NCBI GenBank assembly: GCA_050633645.1
Contig: JBOEGX010000001.1
Location: 372,001-436,000, forward strand
Direction: 5' to 3'
Length of the DNA: 64,000 bases
Source: UBA1672 sp050633645
GTDB taxonomy: Bacteria > Pseudomonadota > Alphaproteobacteria > Micavibrionales > Micavibrionaceae
Made by a program: the position numbers and the translations under genes. A model generated the notes under the pieces. That model was not told the origin of the DNA, made no database searches, and worked only from the letters and a program-made list of their open reading frames with translations. This document shows, in pieces, positions 55,268 through 64,000 of this stretch (position 1 is its first letter; each line of letters starts with the position of its first letter).

Positions 55268-58045
55268 ATGGTTCAAACTGCAACACTTAAAAATAAAACT
55301 GAGCCTAATACTGTGCTTTTAGTACCTGCGGCGGAAAACCGGGATATTCGTATTGATGGATATCTCGCGCAGGGACATACCCCCATGATGGCACAGTATC
55401 ATGCCCTGAAAGATGAACACCCAGGATGCATTCTATTTTATCGTATGGGTGATTTTTATGAATTATTCTATGATGATGCAATCAAAGCATCTGAAATACT
55501 GGATATCACATTAACGCGACGCGGGAAATCCAATGGTGATGATATTGCGATGTGCGGCGTCCCTTTTCATTCATACGAGCCTTATTTGGCAAAACTGATA
55601 CGAGCAGGCTTGAAAGTCGCAATATGCGAGCAAACGGAAACACCAGATCAAGCCAAGGCGCGTGCGAAGAAGGATGGAAAGAGTCCATCAAAGGCACTTG
55701 TGAACCGTGAAGCGGTGCGGATTGTGACGCAAGGCACACTCACCGAGGATCACCTTCTTGATGCGCGAAAAAACAACTACATATGCTCTATCTCATTGAT
55801 TGGGAATGATTATGGCGTGGCATGGCTTGACCTTTCAACAGGATCATTCACGGTTCAATCTTGCACAAAAAAAACATTGCGAACCACGATAGAGCGCATT
55901 GAGCCAAGTGAGATCATTCATTCAGATTTAATTTCCAATACGCATAGTGATATATTTAGCGCGCTTCATAATAAACCATCACCGCAGCCTTCTGGATTTT
56001 TTGACAGCCACAGTGCACAAAAACATTTGGAAAAGACATTCAAAATTCAATCTTTGGACGGTCTGGGAGATTTAAGCCGCGCGGAAATATCTGCTTGCGG
56101 GGCATTGGTTGATTATGTTGTTCGCACTCAAAAAGGGAAAACGCCTTATATTGAAAAACCGCGTAAACAATATTGCGGATCGGTTATGGATATCGATGCA
56201 GCAACACGTAAAAACCTTGAGCTTACCCGTACCTTGGCAGGTGAACGCAAAGGAAGCTTGCTCGATGCGATTGATTGCACCGTAACTGGTGCAGGAGCAC
56301 GATTGTTGCAGTCTTGGATATCCGCCCCGTTGGCGGATGTTGCACCAATAAACGCGCGATTAGACCGCGTGGAATGCTTGTTCACAGATATTGAGTTACA
56401 AAGCATACTTCGTGATTTCATGCGCGGCGTCCCCGATATTGAGAGATCATTATCGCGTATCACAGTTGGCCGTAGCGGACCGAAAGACCTTGCCGTTATT
56501 CGTGATGGGCTTATACAGAGCGAAGTTATACGCGCAGAATTACAGAATAACACCGCAGCAAAACCTGTGTTTTCGAAAGAGCTTGATAGCTTGGCTCAAT
56601 CACCAGATAATGCTGCTTTGCAAGACAGGTTAAAGAAAGCCTTGGAAGATGTTCCACCAGCATTGGCGCGTGATGGTGGGTTTGTGCGCGAAGGCTATTC
56701 AGACAAGCTGGATGATTTGCGAAAGCTTCGCAATGATAGCCGTACCCATATCGCAGCATTACAAAGCAAATATCAAAAACAAAGTTCTGTCGATACCCTT
56801 AAAATAAAGTATAATAATGTATTGGGATATTTTATTGAGGTGCCCGCAAAAAAGGCCGATGCCCTGATGGTTAAAGCCAACGACAGCAATGAGCAACAAC
56901 GCAGCAATCAGTTTGTACACCGGCAGACACTGGCTAATTCTGTGCGCTTTACAACACCTGAACTTGCTGAAATGGAGCGTGATATCCTTTCTGCGGCGGA
57001 AAAAATTGTTGCGATTGAAAATCAGATTTTTAATGAGCTTGTCACTCAGATATCAGCACTTAGCCAAACGATTGGAAAAGTCGCGCAGGCATTAGCATGT
57101 ATAGATGTTGCTGCCGCTCTGGCGTATCTCGCAAAAGATTTTGGCTATGTGCGCCCACAAATTGATAGCAGCATGACCTTTGACATCATTGATGGTCGCC
57201 ACCCCGTTGTGGAAAGGTTTTTACAAAAAAACAGCGAGAGCTTTGTTCCCAATGACTGCAATTTGAACTCAAATCAGAAATTATGGCTTATCACAGGGCC
57301 AAATATGGCAGGTAAGTCAACTTTCTTGCGTCAAAATGCCCTGATTGCGATATTGGCACAATGTGGGTCATTTGTTCCCGTAAAATCCGCACATATTGGC
57401 GTTGTTGACAAGTGCTTTAGCCGCGTTGGTGCATCTGATGATCTTGCGCGTGGGCAATCAACTTTTATGGTGGAGATGGTTGAAACGGCGTCAATATTGA
57501 ACCAATCCACTGAGCGCTCACTTGTTATCCTTGATGAGATAGGGCGTGGAACGGCAACATATGACGGACTATCTATTGCTTGGGCTTGCGTGGAGTATTT
57601 GCACAATGTGAACCGTTGCAGGTCATTATTTGCAACGCATTATCATGAGCTTACGGCACTTGATGAGACGCTCGACACGCTTGATTGCTATACCGTTCAA
57701 GTGAAGGAGTGGAAAGATGACATTATTTTCATGCATAAGGTCGTTCAAGGGATAGCGAACCGATCATACGGCATTCATGTGGCACAGCTTGCGGGCATTC
57801 CAACGGAGGTTATCAACCGCGCGGAGCATATTTTGGAAATGTTGCAAAGTGATGCTGCGTCGAATATTTCCTCTAAATCAGTAGTAAATGAGCTTCCATT
57901 ATTTAATGTTGAGAACAAGAAAAATTTAAAACAGGGCGTTTCGAAACTTGAGAAAGCTTTGTACGAAATATCACCTGACACACTATCCCCGCGTGATGCG
58001 TTGGATCTTATTTATAAGCTAAAAGAACTTGGCTCGGAGCAATAG
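55268..58045 (+). CDS. mutS: DNA mismatch repair protein MutS
   Basis: The 925-residue ATPase recognises mismatches. The Phe-x-Glu mismatch motif is in GDFYELFYDD near residues 62-66. The Walker A is GPNMAGKST from residue 677, and the Walker B region is DEIGRGTATYDG. MutL is not in the window. It follows dut by 32 bases with an AGGAG site. Confidence 0.97.
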   Translation: MVQTATLKNKTEPNTVLLVPAAENRDIRIDGYLAQGHTPMMAQYHALKDEHPGCILFYRMGDFYELFYDDAIKASEILDITLTRRGKSNGDDIAMCGVPFHSYEPYLAKLIRAGLKVAICEQTETPDQAKARAKKDGKSPSKALVNREAVRIVTQGTLTEDHLLDARKNNYICSISLIGNDYGVAWLDLSTGSFTVQSCTKKTLRTTIERIEPSEIIHSDLISNTHSDIFSALHNKPSPQPSGFFDSHSAQKHLEKTFKIQSLDGLGDLSRAEISACGALVDYVVRTQKGKTPYIEKPRKQYCGSVMDIDAATRKNLELTRTLAGERKGSLLDAIDCTVTGAGARLLQSWISAPLADVAPINARLDRVECLFTDIELQSILRDFMRGVPDIERSLSRITVGRSGPKDLAVIRDGLIQSEVIRAELQNNTAAKPVFSKELDSLAQSPDNAALQDRLKKALEDVPPALARDGGFVREGYSDKLDDLRKLRNDSRTHIAALQSKYQKQSSVDTLKIKYNNVLGYFIEVPAKKADALMVKANDSNEQQRSNQFVHRQTLANSVRFTTPELAEMERDILSAAEKIVAIENQIFNELVTQISALSQTIGKVAQALACIDVAAALAYLAKDFGYVRPQIDSSMTFDIIDGRHPVVERFLQKNSESFVPNDCNLNSNQKLWLITGPNMAGKSTFLRQNALIAILAQCGSFVPVKSAHIGVVDKCFSRVGASDDLARGQSTFMVEMVETASILNQSTERSLVILDEIGRGTATYDGLSIAWACVEYLHNVNRCRSLFATHYHELTALDETLDTLDCYTVQVKEWKDDIIFMHKVVQGIANRSYGIHVAQLAGIPTEVINRAEHILEMLQSDAASNISSKSVVNELPLFNVENKKNLKQGVSKLEKALYEISPDTLSPRDALDLIYKLKELGSEQ

Positions 58046-58117
58046 CCTCATTTCCATGCTTTACTCTTTGGGCATAATATTTTATTACAAAGGTCAATTT
58101 TAAATTCGGGTTTATAG

Positions 58118-59143
58118 ATGAGCAATATAATTGAAACAGACGCAGTAATCATTGGTGCGGGGCCATGTGGGCTTTTCACCGTTTTTGAGATGGGCTTGTT
58201 GGATATGAAATGTCACGTTATTGATATTCTTGATCGCCCAGGTGGGCAATGCGCGGAATTATATCCTGAAAAACCCATTTACGATATCCCCGCTTTTCCA
58301 ACAATAACAGGGCAGCAACTCACCGATAACTTGCTTGAGCAAATAGAACCGTTTAACCCAGTGTTTCACTTTCAAGAAATGGCTGAAAGTCTTGAAAAAC
58401 TTGAAAATGGAAAATGGCGATTAAAAACGGATACAGGGCTTATTTTCGATGCTACGTGTATCATTATCGCAGCGGGCGGTGGTAGCTTCGTCCCTAAAAA
58501 ACCCCCTATTCCTGATATTGCGGATTTTGAAGGATCTTCGGTGTTTTATTCTGTACGGAAAATGGAGCAATTTAGAGATAAAAATATCATTATTGCAGGC
58601 GGCGGCGACTCTGCTCTTGATTGGTGTTTGAACTTACAACCGATTGCAAAAAGCATGACCATTGTGCATCGACGCGATTCATTTCGCGCCGCACCAGATA
58701 GCGTCAACAAGATGCGTGAACTGGTTGAGTGTGGGTCGATAACCCTTCAAATTGGCCAAATAAAAGAATTGCATGGAGATAACGGCAAACTTGAAAGTGT
58801 TCTGCTTCTGGATCAAAACAAGGAAAATGTGACACTTGAATGCGACACTTTGCTGCCGTTTTTTGGGTTGACTATGAAGCTTGGCCCGATTGCGAATTTT
58901 GGTTTAAATCTTCATGAAAATCTTATTCCAGTAGATACAGAGAAATTCGAAACGTCAGAGAGCGGAATTTTTGCCGTTGGGGATATTAATTATTACCCAG
59001 GAAAGCTGAAACTTATCCTTTCTGGTTTTCATGAGGCGGCGCTTATGGCTCGTCAGGCATTTCGTTATTGCCGGCCCGAGGCAAAGCTTCGTTTTGAGTA
59101 TACGACATCCAGTTCATCATTGCAGGATAAGCTTGGCATTTAA
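58118..59143 (+). CDS. ferredoxin/flavodoxin-NADP reductase (TrxB-like, FNR type 2)
   Basis: The 341-residue FAD enzyme has the dinucleotide site VIIGAGPCGLFTVFEM, an NADP site IIIAGGGDSALDW, and the FAD-binding block SGIFAVGDI. The CxxC redox pair of thioredoxin reductase is absent, which makes ferredoxin-NADP reductase the better call. A 7Fe ferredoxin is encoded 2 kb away, a potential partner. It is followed by the cysteine hydrolase gene after 70 bases. Confidence 0.92.
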   Translation: MSNIIETDAVIIGAGPCGLFTVFEMGLLDMKCHVIDILDRPGGQCAELYPEKPIYDIPAFPTITGQQLTDNLLEQIEPFNPVFHFQEMAESLEKLENGKWRLKTDTGLIFDATCIIIAAGGGSFVPKKPPIPDIADFEGSSVFYSVRKMEQFRDKNIIIAGGGDSALDWCLNLQPIAKSMTIVHRRDSFRAAPDSVNKMRELVECGSITLQIGQIKELHGDNGKLESVLLLDQNKENVTLECDTLLPFFGLTMKLGPIANFGLNLHENLIPVDTEKFETSESGIFAVGDINYYPGKLKLILSGFHEAALMARQAFRYCRPEAKLRFEYTTSSSSLQDKLGI

Positions 59144-59214
59144 CCCGTATTACTTGACATCGTATTATGGTAACATATAAGCTCTTTCTGGTATTCAACT
59201 GCGTGGCTGATTAA

Positions 59215-59925
59215 GTGATTTTTAAGAACCTCTTTCAAAAACAAGATCCAATACGTGAAAATGACAAGACACTTGCCGAGTTTTTTGGTGTTGATGCTGT
59301 CGATTTCAAGCTTATAGACCCATCAGAATTCACACATGTTGTTATCGACGTTCAAAAGGAATTTTGTGACCCATCCCACCCAGAAGAACGAGGCACAGAA
59401 GACACACATAACATATCAAGTCATATTGCCCGTATAATGCCGAAATTCCGCGCGGCAGGTCTTCGAACCGTGGTCGTCTATTATGATGATTGTGATGAGG
59501 GTTATGATGAAGCATTCGGAGGCCCGCACATGATCCAAACAGTGGCCAGTGACGTCAAAATTGCGAAGCACAAAACTTCTGCATTTGAGGGAAGTTATAT
59601 TGATTACACCCTCAAAAAAGAGAATTTAAATAATCTATTCATTTCAGGGTTTAACGCAAGCTCCTGCGTTCTTAATACCGTACGTGATGCCTTGCGGTAC
59701 AAATATAATGTTGTGGTATTACAGGATTGCGTAGGTATCGATAAAAACAACCATCATGAAACCAATGATTACGTTAGGAAGATGCAGGATAGTGGCGCTT
59801 ATGCGGCGACGTCGGCAGAGGCACTTGAATTTTTTGCTGCGTCAAGCCAAAATGCCCCCTATCTCCCCATAAATAACGGCGATTTAATCGATCAGAGCGA
59901 GCTAGACCAAACCTTGGCTTATTAA
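59215..59925 (+). CDS. cysteine hydrolase of the isochorismatase family
   Basis: The 236-residue protein has the catalytic Asp45 (VVIDVQKEF), Lys120 (AKHKTSAF) and Cys151 (NASSCVLNTVRDAL) of the family. The start is GTG at 59215. Substrate cannot be told from sequence: nicotinamide, ureidoacrylate or isochorismate-like amide are all possible. An N-terminal 35-residue extension precedes the fold. Its stop TTAA is shared with cysK. Confidence 0.85.
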   Translation: MIFKNLFQKQDPIRENDKTLAEFFGVDAVDFKLIDPSEFTHVVIDVQKEFCDPSHPEERGTEDTHNISSHIARIMPKFRAAGLRTVVVYYDDCDEGYDEAFGGPHMIQTVASDVKIAKHKTSAFEGSYIDYTLKKENLNNLFISGFNASSCVLNTVRDALRYKYNVVVLQDCVGIDKNNHHETNDYVRKMQDSGAYAATSAEALEFFAASSQNAPYLPINNGDLIDQSELDQTLAY

Positions 59926-60920
59926 TCTTCTATTCCATCGAAAAGTACGCTTGAGATATAACGCTCGGCGAATGATGGGATGATTACAACGATTTGCTTG
60001 CCCTTGTTTTCTGGCATTTGCGCGGCTTCACGGGCAGCGGCGAACGCGGCGCCAGATGAGATACCGCATGGTATTCCTTCCAAACGTGCCATTTCGCGTG
60101 CTGTTTCAATAGCTGTTTCACTATCCACCTTGATTGTTGCATCAATCAAAGAAGCGTCAAGAATAGAGGGGACGAATCCTGCGCCAATCCCTTGTATTTT
60201 ATGTGGACCTGGCTGCCCACCTGATAAAATCGGGCTTTCTTCTGGCTCAACTGCGTAGGCCTTAAATTCAGGCTTTCTTTTCTTTAAAGCGCGAGCTACG
60301 CCCGTGAGAGTTCCGCCCGTTCCAACGCCAGAGATCAAAATATCAGCCTGACCATTTGTATCTCCCCAAATTTCTTCTGCTGTTGTTTCCTCATGGATTT
60401 GAGGATTTGCAGGGTTATCGAATTGGCCAGGAGAGAAGCTGTCTTCATATTCCTCAACAAGCTCTTTCGCGCGCATAATTGCGCCTGTCATACCCTTTTC
60501 CTTTGGAGTAAGCACTAATTCCGCGCCATAAAAACGCAGCATTTTTCTGCGCTCTATCGACATGCTTTCGGGCATAGTTAGAATAAGACGATACCCCTTG
60601 CTTGCAGCAACAAAAGCAAGAGCAATCCCTGTATTTCCTGATGTTGGCTCAATCAAAACTGTTTTTCCTGGGATTATTTTACCATCACGCTCGGCGGCTT
60701 CGATCATGGCAAAACCAATGCGATCTTTAACGGAGGCGACAGGGTTGAAAAACTCAAGCTTTGCAAGGATATCAGCCTCAAGATTATATTTTTCCTGAAA
60801 CCGAGGGACGCGAACTAAAGGCGTTGCACCAATCGTATCGAGAATACTGTCATATATTCTGCCGCGAGTTTCGGTATAGGGCTTTAAGCTGCCTTCTTTT
60901 TTCACTTCTGGGAATCCCAT
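59922..60920 (-). CDS. cysK: cysteine synthase
   Basis: The 332-residue PLP enzyme makes cysteine from O-acetylserine and sulfide. The PLP lysine is Lys65 in PVASVKDRIG, the substrate loop is TSGNTG at 93-98, and the PLP-phosphate loop is GVGTGGTLTG. An AAGGAGA site precedes the ATG. A CysM-type enzyme is possible but motif spacing fits CysK. It precedes no other gene; fdxA lies upstream on the same strand. Confidence 0.95.
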   Translation of the reverse strand: MGFPEVKKEGSLKPYTETRGRIYDSILDTIGATPLVRVPRFQEKYNLEADILAKLEFFNPVASVKDRIGFAMIEAAERDGKIIPGKTVLIEPTSGNTGIALAFVAASKGYRLILTMPESMSIERRKMLRFYGAELVLTPKEKGMTGAIMRAKELVEEYEDSFSPGQFDNPANPQIHEETTAEEIWGDTNGQADILISGVGTGGTLTGVARALKKRKPEFKAYAVEPEESPILSGGQPGPHKIQGIGAGFVPSILDASLIDATIKVDSETAIETAREMARLEGIPCGISSGAAFAAAREAAQMPENKGKQIVVIIPSFAERYISSVLFDGIED

Positions 60921-60950
60921 AATTTTATCTCCTTGAAATATATTGTGAAA

Positions 60951-61289
60951 TCAATCGCCCTCACCAGGCTCTGCGCTAAAATCACTTTCGAATTTACCCT
61001 TAACATCTTTCATTTCTTCGGCTTCGGGCATTTCGTCTTTTTTGACGGTGATGTTTGGCCATTCTTCCGAATATTTTCGGTTCATCTCAATCCATTTTTC
61101 GGCGGCATCATCCGTGTCAGGCAAAATTGCCTCGATCGGGCATTCTGGTTCGCACACGCCGCAATCGATACATTCATCAGGGCTAATGACCAGCATATTT
61201 TCGCCCTCATAAAAGCAATCAACTGGACAGACCTCGACGCAGTCCGTGTATTTACACCGTATGCAAGCATCTGTTACCACAAATGTCAT
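60951..61289 (-). CDS. fdxA: 7Fe ferredoxin FdxA
   Basis: The 112-residue protein has the FdxA cysteine pattern: Cys9, Cys17 and Cys21 in the 3Fe segment and CIDCGVCEPECP for the 4Fe cluster. The first 60 residues closely match Azotobacter-type ferredoxin I. The C-terminal 50 residues are acidic. It lies 30 bases before cysK on the same strand, so it may supply electrons to reductive sulfur steps; that is inference. Confidence 0.95.
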   Translation of the reverse strand: MTFVVTDACIRCKYTDCVEVCPVDCFYEGENMLVISPDECIDCGVCEPECPIEAILPDTDDAAEKWIEMNRKYSEEWPNITVKKDEMPEAEEMKDVKGKFESDFSAEPGEGD

Positions 61290-61400
61290 ATTACTCTACT
61301 CCTTAAACCTTTGCGTATTACAAGAAAGACAGGACACGTTAATTCTCCGAATCAGATAACGCAATAGCCTTTCATCCAAAACCATGCCTATTAAAGCCAA

Positions 61401-61880
61401 TTAATTGCCAAGAAACTTCTTATACAGCTTTTTCATTGCTCCATAGAAGCTTGAACTCTCGTGTTTTGAATTTTGCGTCTGATTATATGAAGAGGATTTT
61501 TGTTCCTCTTCAAGCTCTAATGAGACCTTGCCGATCATTTCATCTACATTGGCGCGTTTTATATGTTCCTTATGAAGCTTGATCATAACGCTTTGCTCTT
61601 CCGAACCAAAATCTCCATCAACCCAAACAAGATCACGCGCAAAATCAAAGAATTCAATACGGTCATTCTGATCCGTTACCCCGTGAAACATTTGTTCCAC
61701 ATCTTTTGGGTTCATAATATCGTCTTTTAACGTGTCGGTTTGCTCTTGCGTGAAGTTAATATCTTCTAAAACGTGAGCCATAAATTCAAGCTCTTCATCT
61801 GTTACGATATTATCCGCATGTGCCACCGCAAATAAGGTGCGCCACATATAAAATCGACTATCGCTTATCAGCTTACTCAT
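61401..61880 (-). CDS. TerB-like (tellurite-resistance B domain) protein
   Basis: The 159-residue protein has the TerB helical fold (YMWRTLFAVAHADNIVTDEE, then MHGVTDQN-like DRIEFFDFARDLVWVDGDF) with the two acidic metal-site motifs DNIVTDEE and DGDFGSEE. Function is unknown; TerB domains sit in stress systems. It is a single gene between fdxA and the divergent Y-family polymerase. Confidence 0.8.
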   Translation of the reverse strand: MSKLISDSRFYMWRTLFAVAHADNIVTDEELEFMAHVLEDINFTQEQTDTLKDDIMNPKDVEQMFHGVTDQNDRIEFFDFARDLVWVDGDFGSEEQSVMIKLHKEHIKRANVDEMIGKVSLELEEEQKSSSYNQTQNSKHESSSFYGAMKKLYKKFLGN

Positions 61881-62021
61881 AATCCCTATCCTTTAACTTT
61901 TATACACGCAATATGAGCATAATTGACGAATATCGGCAAGAGTGTTTCCACAAAAAATGTTCTTGATATGTTCTCACCACTGTGACACATTTCAGTTTTC
62001 ACAATAGAACAAGGCATTACA

Positions 62022-63308
62022 ATGAAACGCGAAGCAGGGTTTAAATGGCTTTTCCTCGATCTGAACAGCTATTTTTCAAGTGTCGAGCAACAAGAGAACC
62101 CAAGTTTACGTGGGCGCCCCGTTATTGTTGTTCCCGTTGATACTGATTACACATGCGCCATCGCGGTTAGTTATGAAGCGCGGCTCTATGGCATAAAAAC
62201 AGGAACCATGGTGAAAGATGCAAAACGATTATGCCCCTTTTTGCACTGCATTGTTGCGCGGCATAACGTATATGCTGCATATCACAATCGCATCATAGAA
62301 GAAGTTATTAAACACACACCAATCAATGACATATGCTCTATTGATGAGCTATCAAGCCGCCTACCGCCGAGCAAGCGCAACCCCAAAAGCGCAGCAATCT
62401 TAACGCGGAACATTAAAGAAAGTATTTGGAATAATATCGGACGGCATATAAACTGCTCTATCGGTTTTGCGCCCAATGCGCTGCTTGCGAAAATCGCTTG
62501 TGACATGCAAAAACCAAACGGCATGACCATCATAAACCAGAGTGATTTACCTGATATTTTATACGAACTAAACTTAATCGACATCACTGGGATTGGTCGC
62601 AATATGGAGCGCCGACTTCGCGCAGCAAATGTAAAAACCAGCCAGGATTTTTGCAGCATTACACCTAAACACGCCCGCAAAATATGGCGCAGCGTAGAGG
62701 GTGAAAGACTATGGCATTTATTGCAGGGGCACGACATAGGCAAACCACGCACAAAAACATGTATGGTCGGCCATAGCCGTGTGATAGACACCATGTCTCG
62801 GGCGCCCAATGATGCAAAAATCATAGCAAGAACCCTCACGACAAAAGCCGCACAACGATTGCGCCGCAATGGGCTTTTTGCGAAAAAAATCTCCATTTCC
62901 ATGCAAACAACGCTCGGCGTAAATGGGGCTAGAGACATTAAAGTTTTTGCAACACAAGATAGCTTTGTTTTTTTGAAACACCTGCATTTTATGTGGGATG
63001 AACTCATGCGCGATATTAATGTGCATCATCACAATCACGGCGCAAAATTAGAGATCAAAAAAGTATCGGTTGTTTTGCATGATTTAATTACAAATGAGTT
63101 TATTACCGATGATTTTTTGAATGAGGATTCGCCTGCATATCCAACACCACGTCATAGCGAAAAACTGATTCAGGCAATAGATGATTTACAAACAAAGTAT
63201 AAACGCGGCGTTGTTTCCATCGGCATCGCCCCCGCCATGCAAACGGGATGCTTGGAGACAAAAATTGCTTTTTCACGCCTGCCTGAGCAAGAAGAGTTTT
63301 GGAGTTGA
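62022..63308 (+). CDS. Y-family DNA polymerase (DinB/UmuC-like)
   Basis: The 428-residue protein has a Y-family palm and fingers. Catalytic Asp13 (FLDLNSYFSS), Asp108 and Glu109 (CSIDELSSR) are present, with a likely steric-gate Phe18. The block IAVSYEARLYGIKTG is typical. A helix-hairpin-helix (ITGIGRNMERRL near 195) and little-finger region follow. No clear beta-clamp motif is seen near the C-terminus. It is more divergent than DinB; UmuC- or ImuB-like roles are open. It is followed by trmFO after 44 bases. Confidence 0.87.
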   Translation: MKREAGFKWLFLDLNSYFSSVEQQENPSLRGRPVIVVPVDTDYTCAIAVSYEARLYGIKTGTMVKDAKRLCPFLHCIVARHNVYAAYHNRIIEEVIKHTPINDICSIDELSSRLPPSKRNPKSAAILTRNIKESIWNNIGRHINCSIGFAPNALLAKIACDMQKPNGMTIINQSDLPDILYELNLIDITGIGRNMERRLRAANVKTSQDFCSITPKHARKIWRSVEGERLWHLLQGHDIGKPRTKTCMVGHSRVIDTMSRAPNDAKIIARTLTTKAAQRLRRNGLFAKKISISMQTTLGVNGARDIKVFATQDSFVFLKHLHFMWDELMRDINVHHHNHGAKLEIKKVSVVLHDLITNEFITDDFLNEDSPAYPTPRHSEKLIQAIDDLQTKYKRGVVSIGIAPAMQTGCLETKIAFSRLPEQEEFWS

Positions 63309-63352
63309 GAATTGATTTGCCACCTTCTTTTTATTTTGATAGAGCTTCTGGC

Positions 63353-64000
63353 ATGACAAAACACATTCTTCACATTATTGGGGCGGGATTAGCAGGTAGC
63401 GAAGCGGCTTGGCAAGCCGCGAACATGGGCATCAACGTTACCCTCCATGAGATGCGCCCGATTGTTAAAACCGCCGCCCATCAGACGGAAGGATGCGCGG
63501 AGCTTGTTTGTTCTAACTCGTTTAGATCTGATGATGCGGAGCATAACGCCGTTGGACTTCTGCATGAGGAGATGCGGCGCATGAACTCACTTATTATGCG
63601 TGAAGGTGATCAGGCGGCAGTACCCGCTGGCGGTGCATTGGCCGTGGATAGAGATATCTTTTCAGGCGGCGTTACACAAGCACTTGAGAATCATCCTAAT
63701 ATCACGATAGAACGCGGTGAGGTTGATGGATTACCGCCGACGGATTGGGAGCATGTTATTATTGCGACAGGCCCCCTAACGTCATCCCCACTCGCCCATG
63801 CTATACAAACTCTCACAGGAGAGGATTCGCTTGCGTTTTTTGATGCGATTGCGCCTATTGTTCACACCGAAAGTGTGGATATGGATGTTGCGTGGTTTCA
63901 ATCACGATATGACAAGGCAGGCCCCGCGGGAACAGGCAAGGATTACCTGAATTGCCCCATGAATAAGGAGCAGTACGAAGCCTTTATTGATGCGCTTTTA
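63353..64000 (+). CDS. trmFO: methylenetetrahydrofolate-tRNA-(uracil-5-)-methyltransferase TrmFO, N-terminal part
   Basis: The gene runs off the window after 216 codons, open from ATG 63353. The product uses FAD and methylenetetrahydrofolate to make m5U54 in tRNA. The start ILHIIGAGLAGSEAAWQAA is the FAD site, followed by VTLHEMRP, ELVCSNSFRSDD and AVPAGGALAVDRD, all TrmFO marks. It follows the polymerase gene and may be cotranscribed. Confidence 0.93.
   Translation, partial: MTKHILHIIGAGLAGSEAAWQAANMGINVTLHEMRPIVKTAAHQTEGCAELVCSNSFRSDDAEHNAVGLLHEEMRRMNSLIMREGDQAAVPAGGALAVDRDIFSGGVTQALENHPNITIERGEVDGLPPTDWEHVIIATGPLTSSPLAHAIQTLTGEDSLAFFDAIAPIVHTESVDMDVAWFQSRYDKAGPAGTGKDYLNCPMNKEQYEAFIDALL

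Noticed and set aside
62282..63007. 241-codon open frame antisense to the Y-family polymerase
   Set aside because: Low-complexity, basic, non-protein-like; the plus-strand frame keeps catalytic residues.
1..64000. tRNA, rRNA, CRISPR array, insertion sequence, prophage, attachment site, replication origin
   Set aside because: Looked for in gaps and by motif; nothing convincing seen by eye. A covariance-model search would be decisive for small RNAs.

Overview
The window is a gene-dense chromosomal segment from an AT-leaning bacterium, almost certainly an alphaproteobacterium. Lineage markers include a MucR/Ros regulator, a PhaR-type polyhydroxyalkanoate (PHA) regulator with a phasin, a TauE-like permease paired with a TIGR02186-type protein, a DUF465 (YdcH-like) protein, an RHH_4 ribbon-helix-helix protein, a FdxA-type 7Fe ferredoxin, and an lgt - midA - pgeF operon facing ubiK. 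I cannot place it below class. I saw no rRNA, tRNA, CRISPR array, insertion sequence, prophage or transfer module; this reads as core genome.

Layout: 1-7000 holds the end of an unrecognised gene, then folate synthesis (folK, folP), a peptidoglycan pair (a YcbK/MepK-like peptidase and a YcbB-like L,D-transpeptidase), ilvD and two membrane PH-domain proteins. 7-12 kb holds pfkA, a DUF465 protein, purE-purK, fumC and a small DNA-binding protein. 12-19.4 kb is AsmA, a cyclic-nucleotide-binding protein and the PHA cluster phaC-phaA-phaB with phaR facing away. 19.4-28 kb has a secreted coiled-coil protein, prfB with a programmed +1 frameshift, a DJ-1-like protein without its active-site cysteine, an OmpA lipoprotein, TrkH, a lipoprotein, Hsp33 and RecX. 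28-34.5 kb has a large PAS sensor kinase, the phasin with a well-formed promoter and candidate operators, an EnvZ/OmpR-type system and ilvE. 34.6-36.3 kb is an orphan 564-residue protein. 36-42.6 kb is ychF, pth, rplY, prsA, then pgeF, midA and lgt. 42.8-49.3 kb has ubiK, a YbjN protein, proC, mucR, tsaB, nfu, a UspA protein, the TIGR02186 protein, the permease and a secreted protein. 49.4-64 kb has trpS, murJ, ubiE, an acidic membrane-anchored protein, coaBC-dut, mutS, a ferredoxin-NADP reductase, a cysteine hydrolase, cysK, fdxA, a TerB-like protein, a Y-family polymerase and the start of trmFO.

Functional themes: the PHA genes form a complete set for making and packaging polyester storage granules (thiolase, reductase, synthase, regulator, phasin). 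The phasin is 12 kb away but has TGC-rich sites at its promoter that fit PhaR control. Envelope assembly is strongly represented (L,D-transpeptidase and peptidase, murJ, lgt, AsmA, OmpA). Genes are packed tightly: many same-strand neighbours overlap by a few bases, and four convergent pairs share one palindromic TTAA as the stop codon on both strands.
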